This document shows positions 9,501-17,915 of a DNA stretch of 64,000 bases, in pieces. Both the position numbers and the translations under genes were made by a program. How positions within the stretch are numbered: the stretch's first letter is position 1; every line of letters starts with the position of its first letter. The notes under the pieces are model-generated. The model was not told the origin of the DNA, ran no database searches, and was given only the letters and a program-made list of their open reading frames with translations. The stretch comes from CAYWVR01 sp964461715 (GTDB lineage Bacteria > Planctomycetota > Phycisphaerae > FEN-1346), in assembly GCA_964461715.1 (NCBI GenBank), contig CAYWVR010000003.1:79927-143926 (forward strand), written 5' to 3'.

Positions 9501-11210
9501 GGCGAGCCACGCCTCGCGGGCCGCGGCGCTGGCAAGGTCGGCGGCGGCGTACCACACCTGGCCGCGGAAACGGTTGTAGAAGCCGACCTTGCCCCACGGG
9601 GGACTCAAGCGCGCCGACGCACACTCGAAAGGCTGCCAGGCAATCGGCGCGGCGCCGGCGCGGACCGCCCCGAGGTAATCGGTCGGCTGGATGAGGTCCG
9701 GGCCGCCGGGCGCGGCGACTTCGGGTACGAGGCCCGTGTTGTGCTCGAGGCCCAGGCGCTGCTCGAACGGGCCGACCACCTGCCATCGGGTAAGGTGGAG
9801 CCAGAGGGCGTCCGGCTTCGCGGGGAGAACGTTGACGCCGCCCTCCACGGGTGCGGCGGCGGTGCCGACACCGGGACTGGCCGTCTCGTCCTCGGGAAGG
9901 GGCGTCGGCAGCGCGTCGCCCGCCTCGTCGGGAAGGGCCGCGACGAGCGAACGGAGGCGCGCCAGGTATGCCGCCAGCGCTTCGGCCTCCATCTTCTCGC
10001 CCCAGGCGGGCTCAGCCGTCGCCGTCTGGTCGAGCGCGTCGACCAGCGGCAGCGGAGCGTGCTGGAGCGCCAAGTGCAGGGCCTTGATCTCGTGGAAGAC
10101 GGCATTGGCGGCCCGGGCGAGCGCGGCAAGGTCGTCCGGCCTGGCCTTGACCTTCGTGAGCTGCTCCGCCCCCGGCCGCGGATCGTCGATCATCATGCCG
10201 ACGACGTCGCCGACGCGCGGGCCGAGGTCGCCCCGGCTGCGGAACCGTCCGGTCACGGCCGGGCCGCCCGTCCCGCGGACGCGGCCCTCGTAGGCGCCCA
10301 GGTCTCCGGTGGCCTTGAACGTGCCGGAGAGAACGTGGTGGTTGAGCCGCACGTCAAGCTCCATGACGACGGGGATGGGCTTAGGCGTGCGGCTGCGCTC
10401 GGGCGTCCAGCCGTCGGAGTAGAGCGTGAGGGCGAGCGTGCCGGTCAGGCGGCCGCCGGCGTACGCGAGACCCGTCCCGTCGCCCTCGTGCAGGCCGCCG
10501 CTGAAATTGGGCGTGCGGACGCGAACCACGGTGAATCGCGTGGCGGGGACGCGGAGGCGGACCTCGATGGGGGCAACGCGGTCGTTCTTGGTGTTGACCT
10601 TGAGGCCCGGCTTCTTCTTCATGTTCACGCCGCCCTCGAGCGTCATCTCCAGGACCGCCGCATCCTCCAGGACCGCGAGGTCGACCTCGTACGTCTGGTC
10701 GCGAGGCGTGGTGAAACCGGTGGGGATGAAACGGTCCCAGTAGCCCTCGGGCTCGCCGGGCGGGCGCATCTCGGCGTGGGTCTCGTCGAGACGGAAGGCG
10801 ACGGCCATCGGGCCCGCGAGCTGCGCGCCTGTCGCCTTGACGCCGGCGGCATCGGCCATGAAGCGGAGCGTGGGCCGCCACTTGCACCCGGCCCCGTTCA
10901 TGTGATGGAAGCCGCGCCATTCCTGCATGGTGCCCTGCTCCCAGGCGGGCACCTGAACCCATCCCTCGGCCCACGCCCCGGCCCGCCGGCGGAGGACGAC
11001 GTCCATCTCGTCGCCGTCGGCGCCGCCGGCGAAGTGGAGGTGATAGTCGCGGGCCGGCCCCTTCTCGGCGGCGTCGGCCTGGCGTCGCGCGAGCTCCTCG
11101 GCCAAGGCGTCGCGCACCTTGACGAGCGCCGCGAGATCGTCGGCGGGGGCTGCCTGTGCCAAGGGCGCGGCCACGAGCACCACGAGGACGGCAAACAGGA
11201 ATCGCATCAT
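6531..11210 (-). CDS. Giant secreted protein with PQQ-type beta-propeller and galactose-binding-like domains
   Basis: 1559 residues; signal peptide at 1-20 (FLFAVLVVLVAAPLAQA). Residues ~40-330 are a beta-rich region shared with the paralogue at 1-1751. A short helical stretch follows, then a beta-sandwich around 470-640 starting WQVVGPFEQRLGLEHN. Residues ~670-1130 show PQQ/quinoprotein-like propeller blades such as LVALDAATGETRWEAK and IVLLDAATGEERGRWTL. A second WYVVGPLPPD sandwich lies near 1325, and the C terminus is helical. The role may be binding or processing polysaccharide outside the cytoplasm, but no catalytic motif is identified. AGGAG precedes the start, and the ATG overlaps the stop of the upstream gene (ATGA), implying translational coupling. 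Confidence 0.85.
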   Translation of the reverse strand: MMRFLFAVLVVLVAAPLAQAAPADDLAALVKVRDALAEELARRQADAAEKGPARDYHLHFAGGADGDEMDVVLRRRAGAWAEGWVQVPAWEQGTMQEWRGFHHMNGAGCKWRPTLRFMADAAGVKATGAQLAGPMAVAFRLDETHAEMRPPGEPEGYWDRFIPTGFTTPRDQTYEVDLAVLEDAAVLEMTLEGGVNMKKKPGLKVNTKNDRVAPIEVRLRVPATRFTVVRVRTPNFSGGLHEGDGTGLAYAGGRLTGTLALTLYSDGWTPERSRTPKPIPVVMELDVRLNHHVLSGTFKATGDLGAYEGRVRGTGGPAVTGRFRSRGDLGPRVGDVVGMMIDDPRPGAEQLTKVKARPDDLAALARAANAVFHEIKALHLALQHAPLPLVDALDQTATAEPAWGEKMEAEALAAYLARLRSLVAALPDEAGDALPTPLPEDETASPGVGTAAAPVEGGVNVLPAKPDALWLHLTRWQVVGPFEQRLGLEHNTGLVPEVAAPGGPDLIQPTDYLGAVRAGAAPIAWQPFECASARLSPPWGKVGFYNRFRGQVWYAAADLASAAAREAWLALETGTQAKVWLNDRLVWSAEEPFWRYRPRGRTLVSVQLVEGVNRLLVRGHRDRRKSWVRLAISAAEPVAPPAPKPHVAVGSSDVFPEADPPLAWDIDRGINVAWRRDDLGGGARPAVAGDLVFVASNPDTLVALDAATGETRWEAKADVFEVLDEHTRSAIAGSGDESRRRAILRELVPQLGFNPFEVDRLRPSDPVTDGKRVWMHARTGVTACFDANGKRVWMNHVWLAKADLHLWRDLVVLEGDPVGAWPRAEALAAIRKDNPKAPATGIVLLDAATGEERGRWTLAGEYHGGGGSIVACGPGAVLVTSGGAIVDLAARTLAGRMDVEYPGAVPAGGQIIAAADGDYAIAALGNLLFLVSQEQTVAARFWNAAGRPAAGQLWESNYEHSGFGSFVTPAVAAGGLLFSIGPVLERGPHCPDPRLVLHAQDAATGRPVGRLKPALNHAVQHNHTPVVAGPYLFCLDPGGGSHGGLQDHGQVLVTTADANLSRVAVNLVDLGTRASPVFAGARMFLRSGKGLACVAVTDEKGRQYQEEVLARTLLKEIGARPVTASPRKVATLEDPALGPGVPVGTLVDGRTTVHWLGAGPFPAAAVEAEPPLERQVQAGDAVTLGDEQRPLEPLSHKHAYNKPPVYVAVTSLQGTGEIVPSLASVVDPQGVSGLGATGLLYTLLDNRRERIVLPTLKAKGVDQWLGGHRLAADKPLRLAAGLYPYWVRVGPAYYEVERKEILPPVDVAKAREAGALKPVGWPDEWYVVGPLPPDTAPLEREALRSIPKAIPVADRTYPAFRFPVQDRVLNLTALVGLRPGETPDVENAPPTMRIGLPSLAYAFAEIDCPADGRLYVTMAADWFSRWYLDGEVVYDTMKSGNGAPPTLLAAHPFAVRVTKGKHVLAVQVRPGSRGWSVTSLGGFAATPEAAARFRVPSKQKVEAPDFRFAPAFSEIPHPPTRDRRWIEKVRAARARLERIVRHLPGTDEAKAAEEMLKVQ

Positions 11211-11698
11211 CGGGAAAATCTCCTATCGGGTTGCCGCAGATCATAGCCGTAAATCGCGTCGGCGCCGCGGAGGAAGAGGCGGCCGTCCGCCCAGGCGTGC
11301 GACATCGCCACCTGGTACGTCGTCGCGGGGGGATGCGGCGGGACCCAGATGCCCCCCGCCTCCGCGCCGGCCTTCGCGGGAACCACAAAGAACTTCTGGT
11401 GCCCGTGCTGCGTGTCGGGATGGCGGATGAACCGGTCCGGCACGGCCAGCACGGCCCAGCGTCGGCGCATGTCTTCATCGGTCCAGCCGATGGCGGCCAT
11501 TTTCTCGCGCCACTCTTCGGCGCGCTCGCCCGCCATCTGGTCGTCGACGATCCGGAGCATCAGGCGGACGGTGGCGGCGAGCGGGACGGGTCCGAAGGTG
11601 CAGTCGAGCCAGGCGGCGTCCTCGGCCCGGGCGACGGAAGGCGCGGCAATCAACGCCGCCGATGCCAGAATCAAGACAATCGGAAGCAGACGCATCAT
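11207..11698 (-). CDS. Short exported protein with a propeller-like C-terminal tail
   Basis: 163 residues from ATG at 11698, with an in-frame second ATG three bases on. The signal peptide is LLPIVLILASAALIAAPSVARA. The middle (about residues 25-120) is helical and unrecognised, with a WREKMAAIGWTDEDMRRRW stretch. The last 30 residues, AWADGRLFLRGADAIYGYDL, look like the final blade of a PQQ-type propeller. This suggests a larger propeller gene that lost its middle, although the reading frame is intact and coupled by an ATGA overlap to the giant protein that follows. It may be a small periplasmic partner of that protein. Function unknown. Confidence 0.65.
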   Translation of the reverse strand: MMRLLPIVLILASAALIAAPSVARAEDAAWLDCTFGPVPLAATVRLMLRIVDDQMAGERAEEWREKMAAIGWTDEDMRRRWAVLAVPDRFIRHPDTQHGHQKFFVVPAKAGAEAGGIWVPPHPPATTYQVAMSHAWADGRLFLRGADAIYGYDLRQPDRRFSR

Positions 11699-11772
11699 GC
11701 GGGACCCCTTTCCGGAATGTTCTCGATGAACCGACGCCCCTGAAACCCCGCCTGCGGCCCCACGTTTCGCAT

Positions 11773-13047
11773 TTACGGATGGCGGCCGTAGGCGACCATG
11801 TCCGCGAGGGCCCGCAGACGGTTCTCCCACAGGTTCCACTCGCGGCGAAGGGGCGCGACCAGGGCCGCCCACGGGTCCTCGTGGAAGCGCGGCGAGGGAC
11901 GGTGGGACTCGGCCGTCTCCCGGTAGAGGGCAAGGGTCTTCTCAACCGACCGGTCCGTGTCGAACGGTTCGGCGGCGTCGCGGGCCCGGGCGCCGAGGGC
12001 CGCGCGCTCGGCTTTCGGAAGATCGGCCAAGCGTTCGAGGGTCGCGGCGAAGGCCGCCTCGTCCTCCTTCTCCGCCAGGGCCCCACACGCGCCGTCCGAG
12101 ACAACCTCCCGGGCCCCGGGGGCGTCGAGGGCCACCACGGGGCAGCCCGCGGCCAGAGCCTCCACAAGCACCATGCCCTGCGTCTCGGTCTTGGAGGTGA
12201 ACGCGAAGACGTCCATCGCGTGGTAGGCGTCGACGAGGTCTTGCCCCTTGCGAACGCCGGGGAAATGGGCCCGGCCGGCAACGCCCGCCTCGTCGAAAAC
12301 CCGTCGCATGCCGACGTGCGACGGCCCGTCGCCGACGATGAGGGCGTGCCTCGCCTCATCGCCCGCGAGGAACCGGGCCATCGCCCGGCCCAGGAAATCC
12401 AGGTTCTTCTCGGGAGCAAGGCGTCCCACGTGGCCGACGACGAAGGCGTCCTCGGGCACGCCCGCGTGGCGCCGCGCGGACGCCCCGTCGCCCGCGGCGT
12501 AGTCGGCGACGTCGACGCCGGTCGGAATCACGCGCACGGCCGTCTCCACGCCGCGCTCGCGCAGGATGCCGGCCACGCTCTCGCTCGGGGCGACGACCGC
12601 GTCGCAAAGGTTCGCGAAGCCCGTGGCCAGCTCGACAACAAACCGGCCCATGCCGGGGATCTCGACCGGGGCGTAATGGACGTAATGCTCGTACATGGTG
12701 TGATGCGTAAACACGGCGGGAGTATCCAGGCGACCGGCGATTCGAAGCGCCGCCGTCCCGATCAGGTACGGATGGTGGGCGTGGACGATCTCGGGCGCGA
12801 AGTCGCCCATGACGTCGGCGAGGTCGCCCCCCAAGGACAACGGCGCGGCGAAGCCGGAGTCGATGACATCGTCGAGGGCGGGCACGCGCACGACGCCCTC
12901 CTCCCCTTCCGGCTGCTCGGCATAGGCCGGCGCCACGATCCGCACCTCGTGGTCCCGGGCCCGGTAGCCGCGCGTGAACCGCTCGACCGACCGGGCCACG
13001 CCGCCGACGTGCGGCAGGTACGTGTTCGTGAACATCGCGATGCGCAA
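11773..13047 (-). CDS. Glycosyltransferase family 4 (group 1)
   Basis: 424 residues from TTG at 13047, chosen because AAGGAG lies 6 bases upstream; the protein then begins LRIAMFTNTYLPHVGG, a typical GT4 start with the glycine loop. HAHHPYLIG and FTHHTMYEHYVHY follow in the acceptor half. The donor half has VGHVGRLAPEKNLDFL and the EX7E-type motif SKTETQGMVLVEALAAG. The best general resemblance is to transferases adding a hexose to diacylglycerol or another lipid acceptor, but the acceptor cannot be read from sequence. It is probably cytoplasmic and membrane-associated. A TATAAT at 13088-13093 on the minus strand may be its -10 element. Confidence 0.88.
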   Translation of the reverse strand: MRIAMFTNTYLPHVGGVARSVERFTRGYRARDHEVRIVAPAYAEQPEGEEGVVRVPALDDVIDSGFAAPLSLGGDLADVMGDFAPEIVHAHHPYLIGTAALRIAGRLDTPAVFTHHTMYEHYVHYAPVEIPGMGRFVVELATGFANLCDAVVAPSESVAGILRERGVETAVRVIPTGVDVADYAAGDGASARRHAGVPEDAFVVGHVGRLAPEKNLDFLGRAMARFLAGDEARHALIVGDGPSHVGMRRVFDEAGVAGRAHFPGVRKGQDLVDAYHAMDVFAFTSKTETQGMVLVEALAAGCPVVALDAPGAREVVSDGACGALAEKEDEAAFAATLERLADLPKAERAALGARARDAAEPFDTDRSVEKTLALYRETAESHRPSPRFHEDPWAALVAPLRREWNLWENRLRALADMVAYGRHP

Positions 13048-13191
13048 GCGACTCTCCTTGTCTTGGCTCGTCCTCCTCGGCGGGCGCATTATAGGGCACG
13101 GCCCCCGCGGCCGCGAGAGGGGCGTGGCATTCCGGCCCGCCTGCGCCTACAATCGCCCGCCGACCCGACGACGATGGCGAGGAGACGAACC

Positions 13192-14799
13192 GTGCGCACG
13201 AGGACCCTGACAATCCTGGCCCTGGTCCTTCTGGCAAGCACCGCCGGCGCGGCCGTGTTCCAGTACCGCGTGGGCGTCGAGACCCCCAAGGGCAAGCAGG
13301 ACGCGTTCCTCTGGATCCCGCCCGAGGCGCCGCAGGTGCGCGGCGTGGTGATGGGCGGCATGACACTGATGGAGCGCGAGATGGCTCGCGACCCGGTCAT
13401 CCGCGAGGCGTGCGCAGCCGAGGGCCTGGCGATCGTGTTCACCAAGTGCGGCCTGCGGGCGATCGACGTGCCGGCGCTGCTCCAGCGGTTCGCCGAGGTC
13501 TCCGGCTACGCCGAGCTGCCACAGGCCCCGCTCTTTTTCGTCGGGCACTCGGCGGGCGGGCCCCAGGCCAAGGAGCGGGCGATCCGCTTCGCCGATCGGT
13601 GCTTCGGCCTCCTCCAGTACCGGGGCGGCGTGCCCGGGGGCGACGAGGCCGTCCCGCCCGGCGTGCCGACACTTATGATGGTCGGCCAGTTCGACGAGTT
13701 CGGCGGCCTGATGCGTGACGAGAACGGACGCGAGGGACCGTGGGAGCGGGCCCGCGACGCCCTCGTGGCGTACCGGGGCACAGACCCGGCGCCGCTTGCG
13801 AGCCTCGTCGTCGAGCCGGGGGCCGGGCACTTCGCGTGGTCGAAGCGCAACGCCGAGTACCTCGCGCTCTACCTCCGCAAGGCCGCCCGGGCCCGCATCC
13901 CCGGCGAGGCCCGCGATTCCGCCGAGCCGGTCGCGTGCACGGCGGTCGACCCGGCCGGTGGGTGGCTGACGGGCGTCGCGATCACCGAGCCCGACGCCGG
14001 CGGTCGGCCCACCCCGGCGGACCGCCATGAGGGAGACGCGGCCCGCACCTCGTGGCACTTCGACAAGGAACTGGCCGAGGCCACGGTCGCGTACCACGCG
14101 GGCGGCTTCGGCAAGAGGGACCAGTTCATCAAGTGGACCGACCCATGCTGGGTCGACGCCGGGGCCCGATACTTCTTCACGAAGATCACGTGGGTCGACG
14201 ACGGGCAGACCTTCGAGGTCCATCCCTCGTACCGCGACACGTATCCCACGCCGCACAAGAGCGGCGGGCCGCGCTGGCTGGAGGCCGGGAAGCCTTGCGG
14301 CCACTCCTCGGCCCCGATCCGCGTCAAGGGCGTGAGCGGCCCCGTCGCCGCGGTCGGCCCCGCGCGGCTCCGCATCCGCTACGACAACCTGACGCCCGCC
14401 GACGAGCGCTCCCGCGCCACCTTCATGGCGTTCAGCGAGGGCGACCACGAGTATCGCCACACCGAGCACGTCGGGATGCTGCCGCGCGGCTTCAAGGGCA
14501 TCACGAAGGGAACCGAGCAGACGCTCTCGTTCCCGGCGCCTGGCAATCTCAGGGCCGGCGGCCCGCCCCTCAAGCTCACGGCTGCGAGCAGCGCCGGCCT
14601 CCCCGTCGAGTACTACGTCGCGTACGGTCCGGCGATCGTCAAGGACGGGGCCCTTCACGTCGCCGAGCTTCCCGCCCGCGCGACGCGGCCCGTCGAGGTC
14701 AAGGTCGTCGCCTGCCAGTTCGGGCGCGGCACGGAGCCGCCGGTCAAGACGGCGGTACCCGTGGCACACGTGATCCAGGTCGTGAAGGCCGCGGAGTAA
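13192..14799 (+). CDS. Exported alpha/beta-hydrolase-like protein
   Basis: 535 residues from GTG at 13192, supported by GAGGAG 7 bases upstream; an ATG at 13174 in the same frame has no ribosome binding site. The signal peptide is TLTILALVLLASTAGAAVF. The hydrolase half (about residues 25-230) has the nucleophile elbow FVGHSAGGP (Ser ~120), an acid candidate in VGQFDEFGG (~167) and the His in GAGHFAWS (~212). The C-terminal 280 residues form an unrecognised beta-rich region. Such exported hydrolases are often esterases or depolymerases, but the substrate is unknown. A possible promoter is TACAAT at 13148-13153 with a poor -35 element 17 bases upstream. Confidence 0.75.
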   Translation: MRTRTLTILALVLLASTAGAAVFQYRVGVETPKGKQDAFLWIPPEAPQVRGVVMGGMTLMEREMARDPVIREACAAEGLAIVFTKCGLRAIDVPALLQRFAEVSGYAELPQAPLFFVGHSAGGPQAKERAIRFADRCFGLLQYRGGVPGGDEAVPPGVPTLMMVGQFDEFGGLMRDENGREGPWERARDALVAYRGTDPAPLASLVVEPGAGHFAWSKRNAEYLALYLRKAARARIPGEARDSAEPVACTAVDPAGGWLTGVAITEPDAGGRPTPADRHEGDAARTSWHFDKELAEATVAYHAGGFGKRDQFIKWTDPCWVDAGARYFFTKITWVDDGQTFEVHPSYRDTYPTPHKSGGPRWLEAGKPCGHSSAPIRVKGVSGPVAAVGPARLRIRYDNLTPADERSRATFMAFSEGDHEYRHTEHVGMLPRGFKGITKGTEQTLSFPAPGNLRAGGPPLKLTAASSAGLPVEYYVAYGPAIVKDGALHVAELPARATRPVEVKVVACQFGRGTEPPVKTAVPVAHVIQVVKAAE

Positions 14800-14826
14800 G
14801 GAGCCGGTCGCGGCGCGGCGACGGGG

Positions 14827-15398
14827 TTACCGGTCGCCGATGGGCTTGGCCGCGGCCACGTAGTAGAGCGGGTCGGCCGGGCTGGAGACGTCGTCGGCCA
14901 CAGGATATCCGTGCAGGGCGGGTTGGGTCTCCCAGGGAAAGAGCGTCAGCTCGAAGGCCGCGCCGATCTCGACCGCCGCCGTCGGGAGCATCTCGGCGTC
15001 CTTCATGGTTTGAGCGATGGCGAAGACACGTCCCGTGCCCGGGTCGCCGTCGAGGCACGCCTCAACCTCGTACTCCGTACAGACGAACGCGTCGCGGTAG
15101 GGGGCGATGTCGGCCGGCTGCAGCGGCGCGCTCGTCCGCCGCACCCGGGCCACGACCCGGATCGGCGGGGCCTCCTCGGGCGTCTCGCCCTCGGGCGGCG
15201 GCCCGGGCGTGCAAACGCCGCCGCCTCGTCCGCGACCACGCGCTTCTCGCACAGGCCCACCCGCGCCGTCTGGCCCAGCTTCAGCGTCAGGTTCCCGGCC
15301 CCGCCGAGACGGATGCGACATCCGCGCGCAGCCTCGGCCTCGCCGACCTTCTGCCGACGCACGACGCGCCCGTGCTTGCGGATGACGATGTCGGGCAC
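14827..15398 (-). pseudogene. Frameshifted gene for an unrecognised protein
   Basis: Two overlapping frames together give one plausible protein. From GTG at 15398 the sequence reads PDIVIRKHGRVVRRQKVGEA through CEKRVVADEAAA, then turns into arginine-rich nonsense. One base back, another frame continues as ETPEEAPPIRVVARVRRT, AFVCTEYEVEACLDGD and AIAQTMKDAEMLPTAAVEIG to the stop at 14827. The switch lies near 15195-15215, in the GC-rich run GCACGCCCGGGCCG, and fits a single lost base. The second half resembles short proteins I associate with alginate-type O-acetylation clusters, but weakly. It may be a real pseudogene or a sequencing error. Confidence 0.5.
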
Positions 15399-15605
15399 CG
15401 CGCTGCCCGCCTTGTCGTGCCGTGGGCCTCACCCGCTGGACGTGACCCCCGAGGCCCGCTGCCTTTGTAACCCCGTCGGAGGCGCGAGGGTTCCGCCTCG
15501 ATACGCCCCCCGTCACGTTCGACTGGGAAGCACGCTTTGCGTTTGACCGCGCCCGGCGCCCGTGACAGAATAAAGTGGGACGGCGGATGGACGTAAGGGA
15601 TGGCG

Positions 15606-16973
15606 ATGGCGGAGCGACTCTACAGCGCGACCCAGGTGGCGGATCTCGTGGGGGCGACCCCCGAGATGGTCCAAGGCTGGATCGCGAGCGGATGGATTCG
15701 GACCGAGTCGCTGCCGGGCGGCCTGCTGCGCGTCTCGGAGCGGGGTCTCGTCCGGTTCCTCCGTGACCGCGGGGTCGACTTGGCGGCGGTCCTGGACGCG
15801 GCCAGCCGCCCTGCCCCTTCCGAGGATGTCTCCGCTGAAGCGCCCCCGCCCTCGCGTGCGTCAAACGCCGGCCCGGACGCGGCGGCCGCGGCCGCCAAGC
15901 TCGCCGACGCCATTCTCCGCGATGCCGCCGGCCGGCGGGCCGACGCGGTGCACCTGGAACCGAGGGACCAAGGCCTCGCCCTGGTCCTGGACATCGACGG
16001 CGCCCGGTACGAGAAACCGCGCTTCATGCACCGCCTGCCCGGGCCGCTCACCTCCGCCCTGCCCGCCCACTTCGCGAGCCAGGCGCACTCCGTCATCGAG
16101 GCGGCGGGGCGCCGGTGGCAGGTGAGGGCCGGGCCGGAGCAGCACCGGGTGAGCGTGCACGAGGTCCCGCCGAGGCGGTCTCTCGAAGCGCTCGGCTTCG
16201 GCGCGCCGACGGCCGCCGCGCTCGCGGAGATCGCCGCCGCGCCGGACGGCCTCGTGCTCGTCGTCGGAGCGCCCGGAAGCGGCCGCACGACGACGCTCCG
16301 GGCGCTGTCCGCCCTCGCCACCGCCGACGGACGCCGCGCCCTGGCCTTGGCCGAGGGGCCGACGTTCGAGGTCGACGGCCTGCCTCGTCTCCCGCCCGAC
16401 GCGACGGGCGTGGGCACGGCGATGCAGCGCCCCGAGGGAGTCCTCATCATCGATCCGGTCGCCGACGGGCCGACGGCGGCGATCGCCGTGCGCGCGGTCG
16501 CGATGGGTCGGCTGGTCCTCGCCTCGACCGAGACGCCGGCCCTGGAGCCCGACGCGGGTCTCCTGGCCGGGCCGCCCGTTGACGCAGCAGCCCTGGCCAC
16601 GGCCCTGCATGCTACGCTCGTCCAGCGGCTTGTGCGGACGGTCTGCCCCGAGTGTCGCACCCCGGCGGCGCCCGACGCGGACGCCCTCCGGGCCCTGGGC
16701 GTGGGCGGGAACGGCTCGCGGCGGAACACGGCGCGCGGCCGCGGGTGCGCGGCATGCCGGAAGACGGGCTACCGAGGACGGACGGCTCTCGTCTCAGGGC
16801 TTCAGGTGACTGACGCGGTCGTCCACACGGTGACCGGCGACGCCGGCGACGCGGACATCCTCTGGCCCGCGCGCTCGCTCGGGGCCGCCTCACTCGTCGA
16901 CGCCGGCCGCCGCCTCGTGCTCTCGGGCGTCACGACGGCCGAGGAGGTGGTGAGGGTCCTGGAGTTGGCGTAG
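15606..16973 (+). CDS. Helix-turn-helix / degenerate GspE-PilB-type ATPase fusion
   Basis: 455 residues from ATG at 15606; AAGGGAT spaces well to this codon and not to the ATG six bases earlier. Residues 1-60 (LYSATQVADLVGATPEMVQG, then GGLLRVSERGLVRFL) look like an excisionase/MerR-type DNA-binding helix-turn-helix. After an Ala/Pro linker comes a secretion-ATPase-like region: Walker A GAPGSGRTTT near 220 and a late four-cysteine zinc motif (CPEC near 348, CAAC near 381), as in PilB/GspE. The Walker B site is VLIIDPVADG, lacking the usual DE pair, and the Asp and His boxes look eroded, so ATPase activity is doubtful. The product may be a regulator built on a pilus ATPase scaffold. Confidence 0.65.
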   Translation: MAERLYSATQVADLVGATPEMVQGWIASGWIRTESLPGGLLRVSERGLVRFLRDRGVDLAAVLDAASRPAPSEDVSAEAPPPSRASNAGPDAAAAAAKLADAILRDAAGRRADAVHLEPRDQGLALVLDIDGARYEKPRFMHRLPGPLTSALPAHFASQAHSVIEAAGRRWQVRAGPEQHRVSVHEVPPRRSLEALGFGAPTAAALAEIAAAPDGLVLVVGAPGSGRTTTLRALSALATADGRRALALAEGPTFEVDGLPRLPPDATGVGTAMQRPEGVLIIDPVADGPTAAIAVRAVAMGRLVLASTETPALEPDAGLLAGPPVDAAALATALHATLVQRLVRTVCPECRTPAAPDADALRALGVGGNGSRRNTARGRGCAACRKTGYRGRTALVSGLQVTDAVVHTVTGDAGDADILWPARSLGAASLVDAGRRLVLSGVTTAEEVVRVLELA

Positions 16974-16977
16974 AGCC

Positions 16978-17283
16978 TCAGGAAAGGCGCCGGTAGGCGT
17001 CGAGCGCCCTCCGGCCCGTGGGCACGCGGCCGCGCGCGCGGCGGGTCTCGTCGAGCTGCTGGGCCAGCGCCAGGCGGAGCGCATCATGCAACTCCCCCAC
17101 GCGACGCCGCAGGGCCGGGTCGCCGCCCGGGGCGCGGCCGGCCTCGGCGATCAGGGCATCGACCCGGGCCGCCCCCGCCCGCACCGCCTCGGTATCGCCT
17201 TGCCGCGCGGCATCGAGCTGCGCTTCGAGCGCACAGGCCAGGCGATGCAGGGCGTCATCCGGAGTGTGGGCAGCGTCGATCAT
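16978..17283 (-). CDS. Small helical protein, FliT/FlgN-like
   Basis: 101 residues from ATG at 17283, which overlaps the stop of the TPR gene (ATGA). It is almost all helix (DALHRLACALEAQLDAARQG, then RVGELHDALRLALAQQLDET) and ends RRALDAYRRLS. Length, helical content and position at the end of the flagellar run fit a FliT-type export chaperone or a similar flagellar cofactor. There is no sequence signature that proves it, so the family call is an inference from context. It is convergent with the ATPase fusion, 4 bases apart, and appears to close the transcription unit. Confidence 0.5.
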   Translation of the reverse strand: MIDAAHTPDDALHRLACALEAQLDAARQGDTEAVRAGAARVDALIAEAGRAPGGDPALRRRVGELHDALRLALAQQLDETRRARGRVPTGRRALDAYRRLS

Positions 17284-17915
17284 GGCGCGGCGACCCCCGC
17301 CGTGGCCGTCTCGCGCCGGCGGCGGACGTCTTCGAGGAGCCGGGCGGCGTCGGCGTGGTCGGGCTCGAGGGCGAGGATCGTCTCGAGGGCCTCGATCGCC
17401 TCGTCGGCGCGCCCGTCGCGGGCCTCCAGCGTCGCCAGGCAATACAGGACCGACGTGTCGCCCGGGTGCCGCGCAAGGTACACCCGCAGGTAGTGGACGA
17501 CCTTGGCGAAGGAGCCCATCTCGCAGGCGGTCTGGAAGAGGCCGAGGAGGGCGACGAGGTTGTCGGGCTGCTTCTCGAGGCTGGCCATGTAGAGGTCGAA
17601 GGCCTCGGCGGGCCGGCCCCGCTGCTGGGCGACCATGGCCAGGCCGCCGAGCGCCTCAGAGGCCGCGGGGTCGATCTCCAGGGCCCGGCGGAACGCACAC
17701 TCCGCCGCCCCCGGGACGCCCGCCTGAAGGGCCACGACCCCCAGCCCCACGTACGGCCCCGGCTTCTCGGGCGCGACCTCGGCGGCCTCCTCGTAGCACT
17801 CGCGGGCCCGGTCGTGGTGGCCAAGGGCGGCGTGGCAATCGCCGAGCTCCTTGAGGATCTCGTAATGCTGCTCGAGACCGGCCTCGACAACGAACGGTTC
17901 GGGGGTCAGTTGCAC
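17280..17915 (-). CDS. TPR-repeat protein
   Basis: 211 residues from GTG at 17915, with AAGGA 7-9 bases upstream; the start overlaps the end of the previous gene by 10 bases. It consists of about five tetratricopeptide repeats, for example LGDCHAALGHHDRARECYEE, AECAFRRALEIDPAASEAL, LYMASLEKQPDNLVALLG and ALETILALEPDHADAARLL. There is no signal peptide or membrane segment, so it is likely a cytoplasmic scaffold. The two upstream genes also carry TPR-like segments next to glycosyltransferase domains, which suggests that it binds one of those enzymes or their protein acceptor. Confidence 0.8.
   Translation of the reverse strand: MQLTPEPFVVEAGLEQHYEILKELGDCHAALGHHDRARECYEEAAEVAPEKPGPYVGLGVVALQAGVPGAAECAFRRALEIDPAASEALGGLAMVAQQRGRPAEAFDLYMASLEKQPDNLVALLGLFQTACEMGSFAKVVHYLRVYLARHPGDTSVLYCLATLEARDGRADEAIEALETILALEPDHADAARLLEDVRRRRETATAGVAAP

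Noticed and set aside
6585..11246. A 1553-codon open frame on the plus strand opposite the giant secreted protein
   Set aside because: It mirrors the codon pattern of the real gene. At this GC content stops are rare in the antisense frame, and its translation is Arg/Gly-rich with no domain, signal or ribosome binding site.
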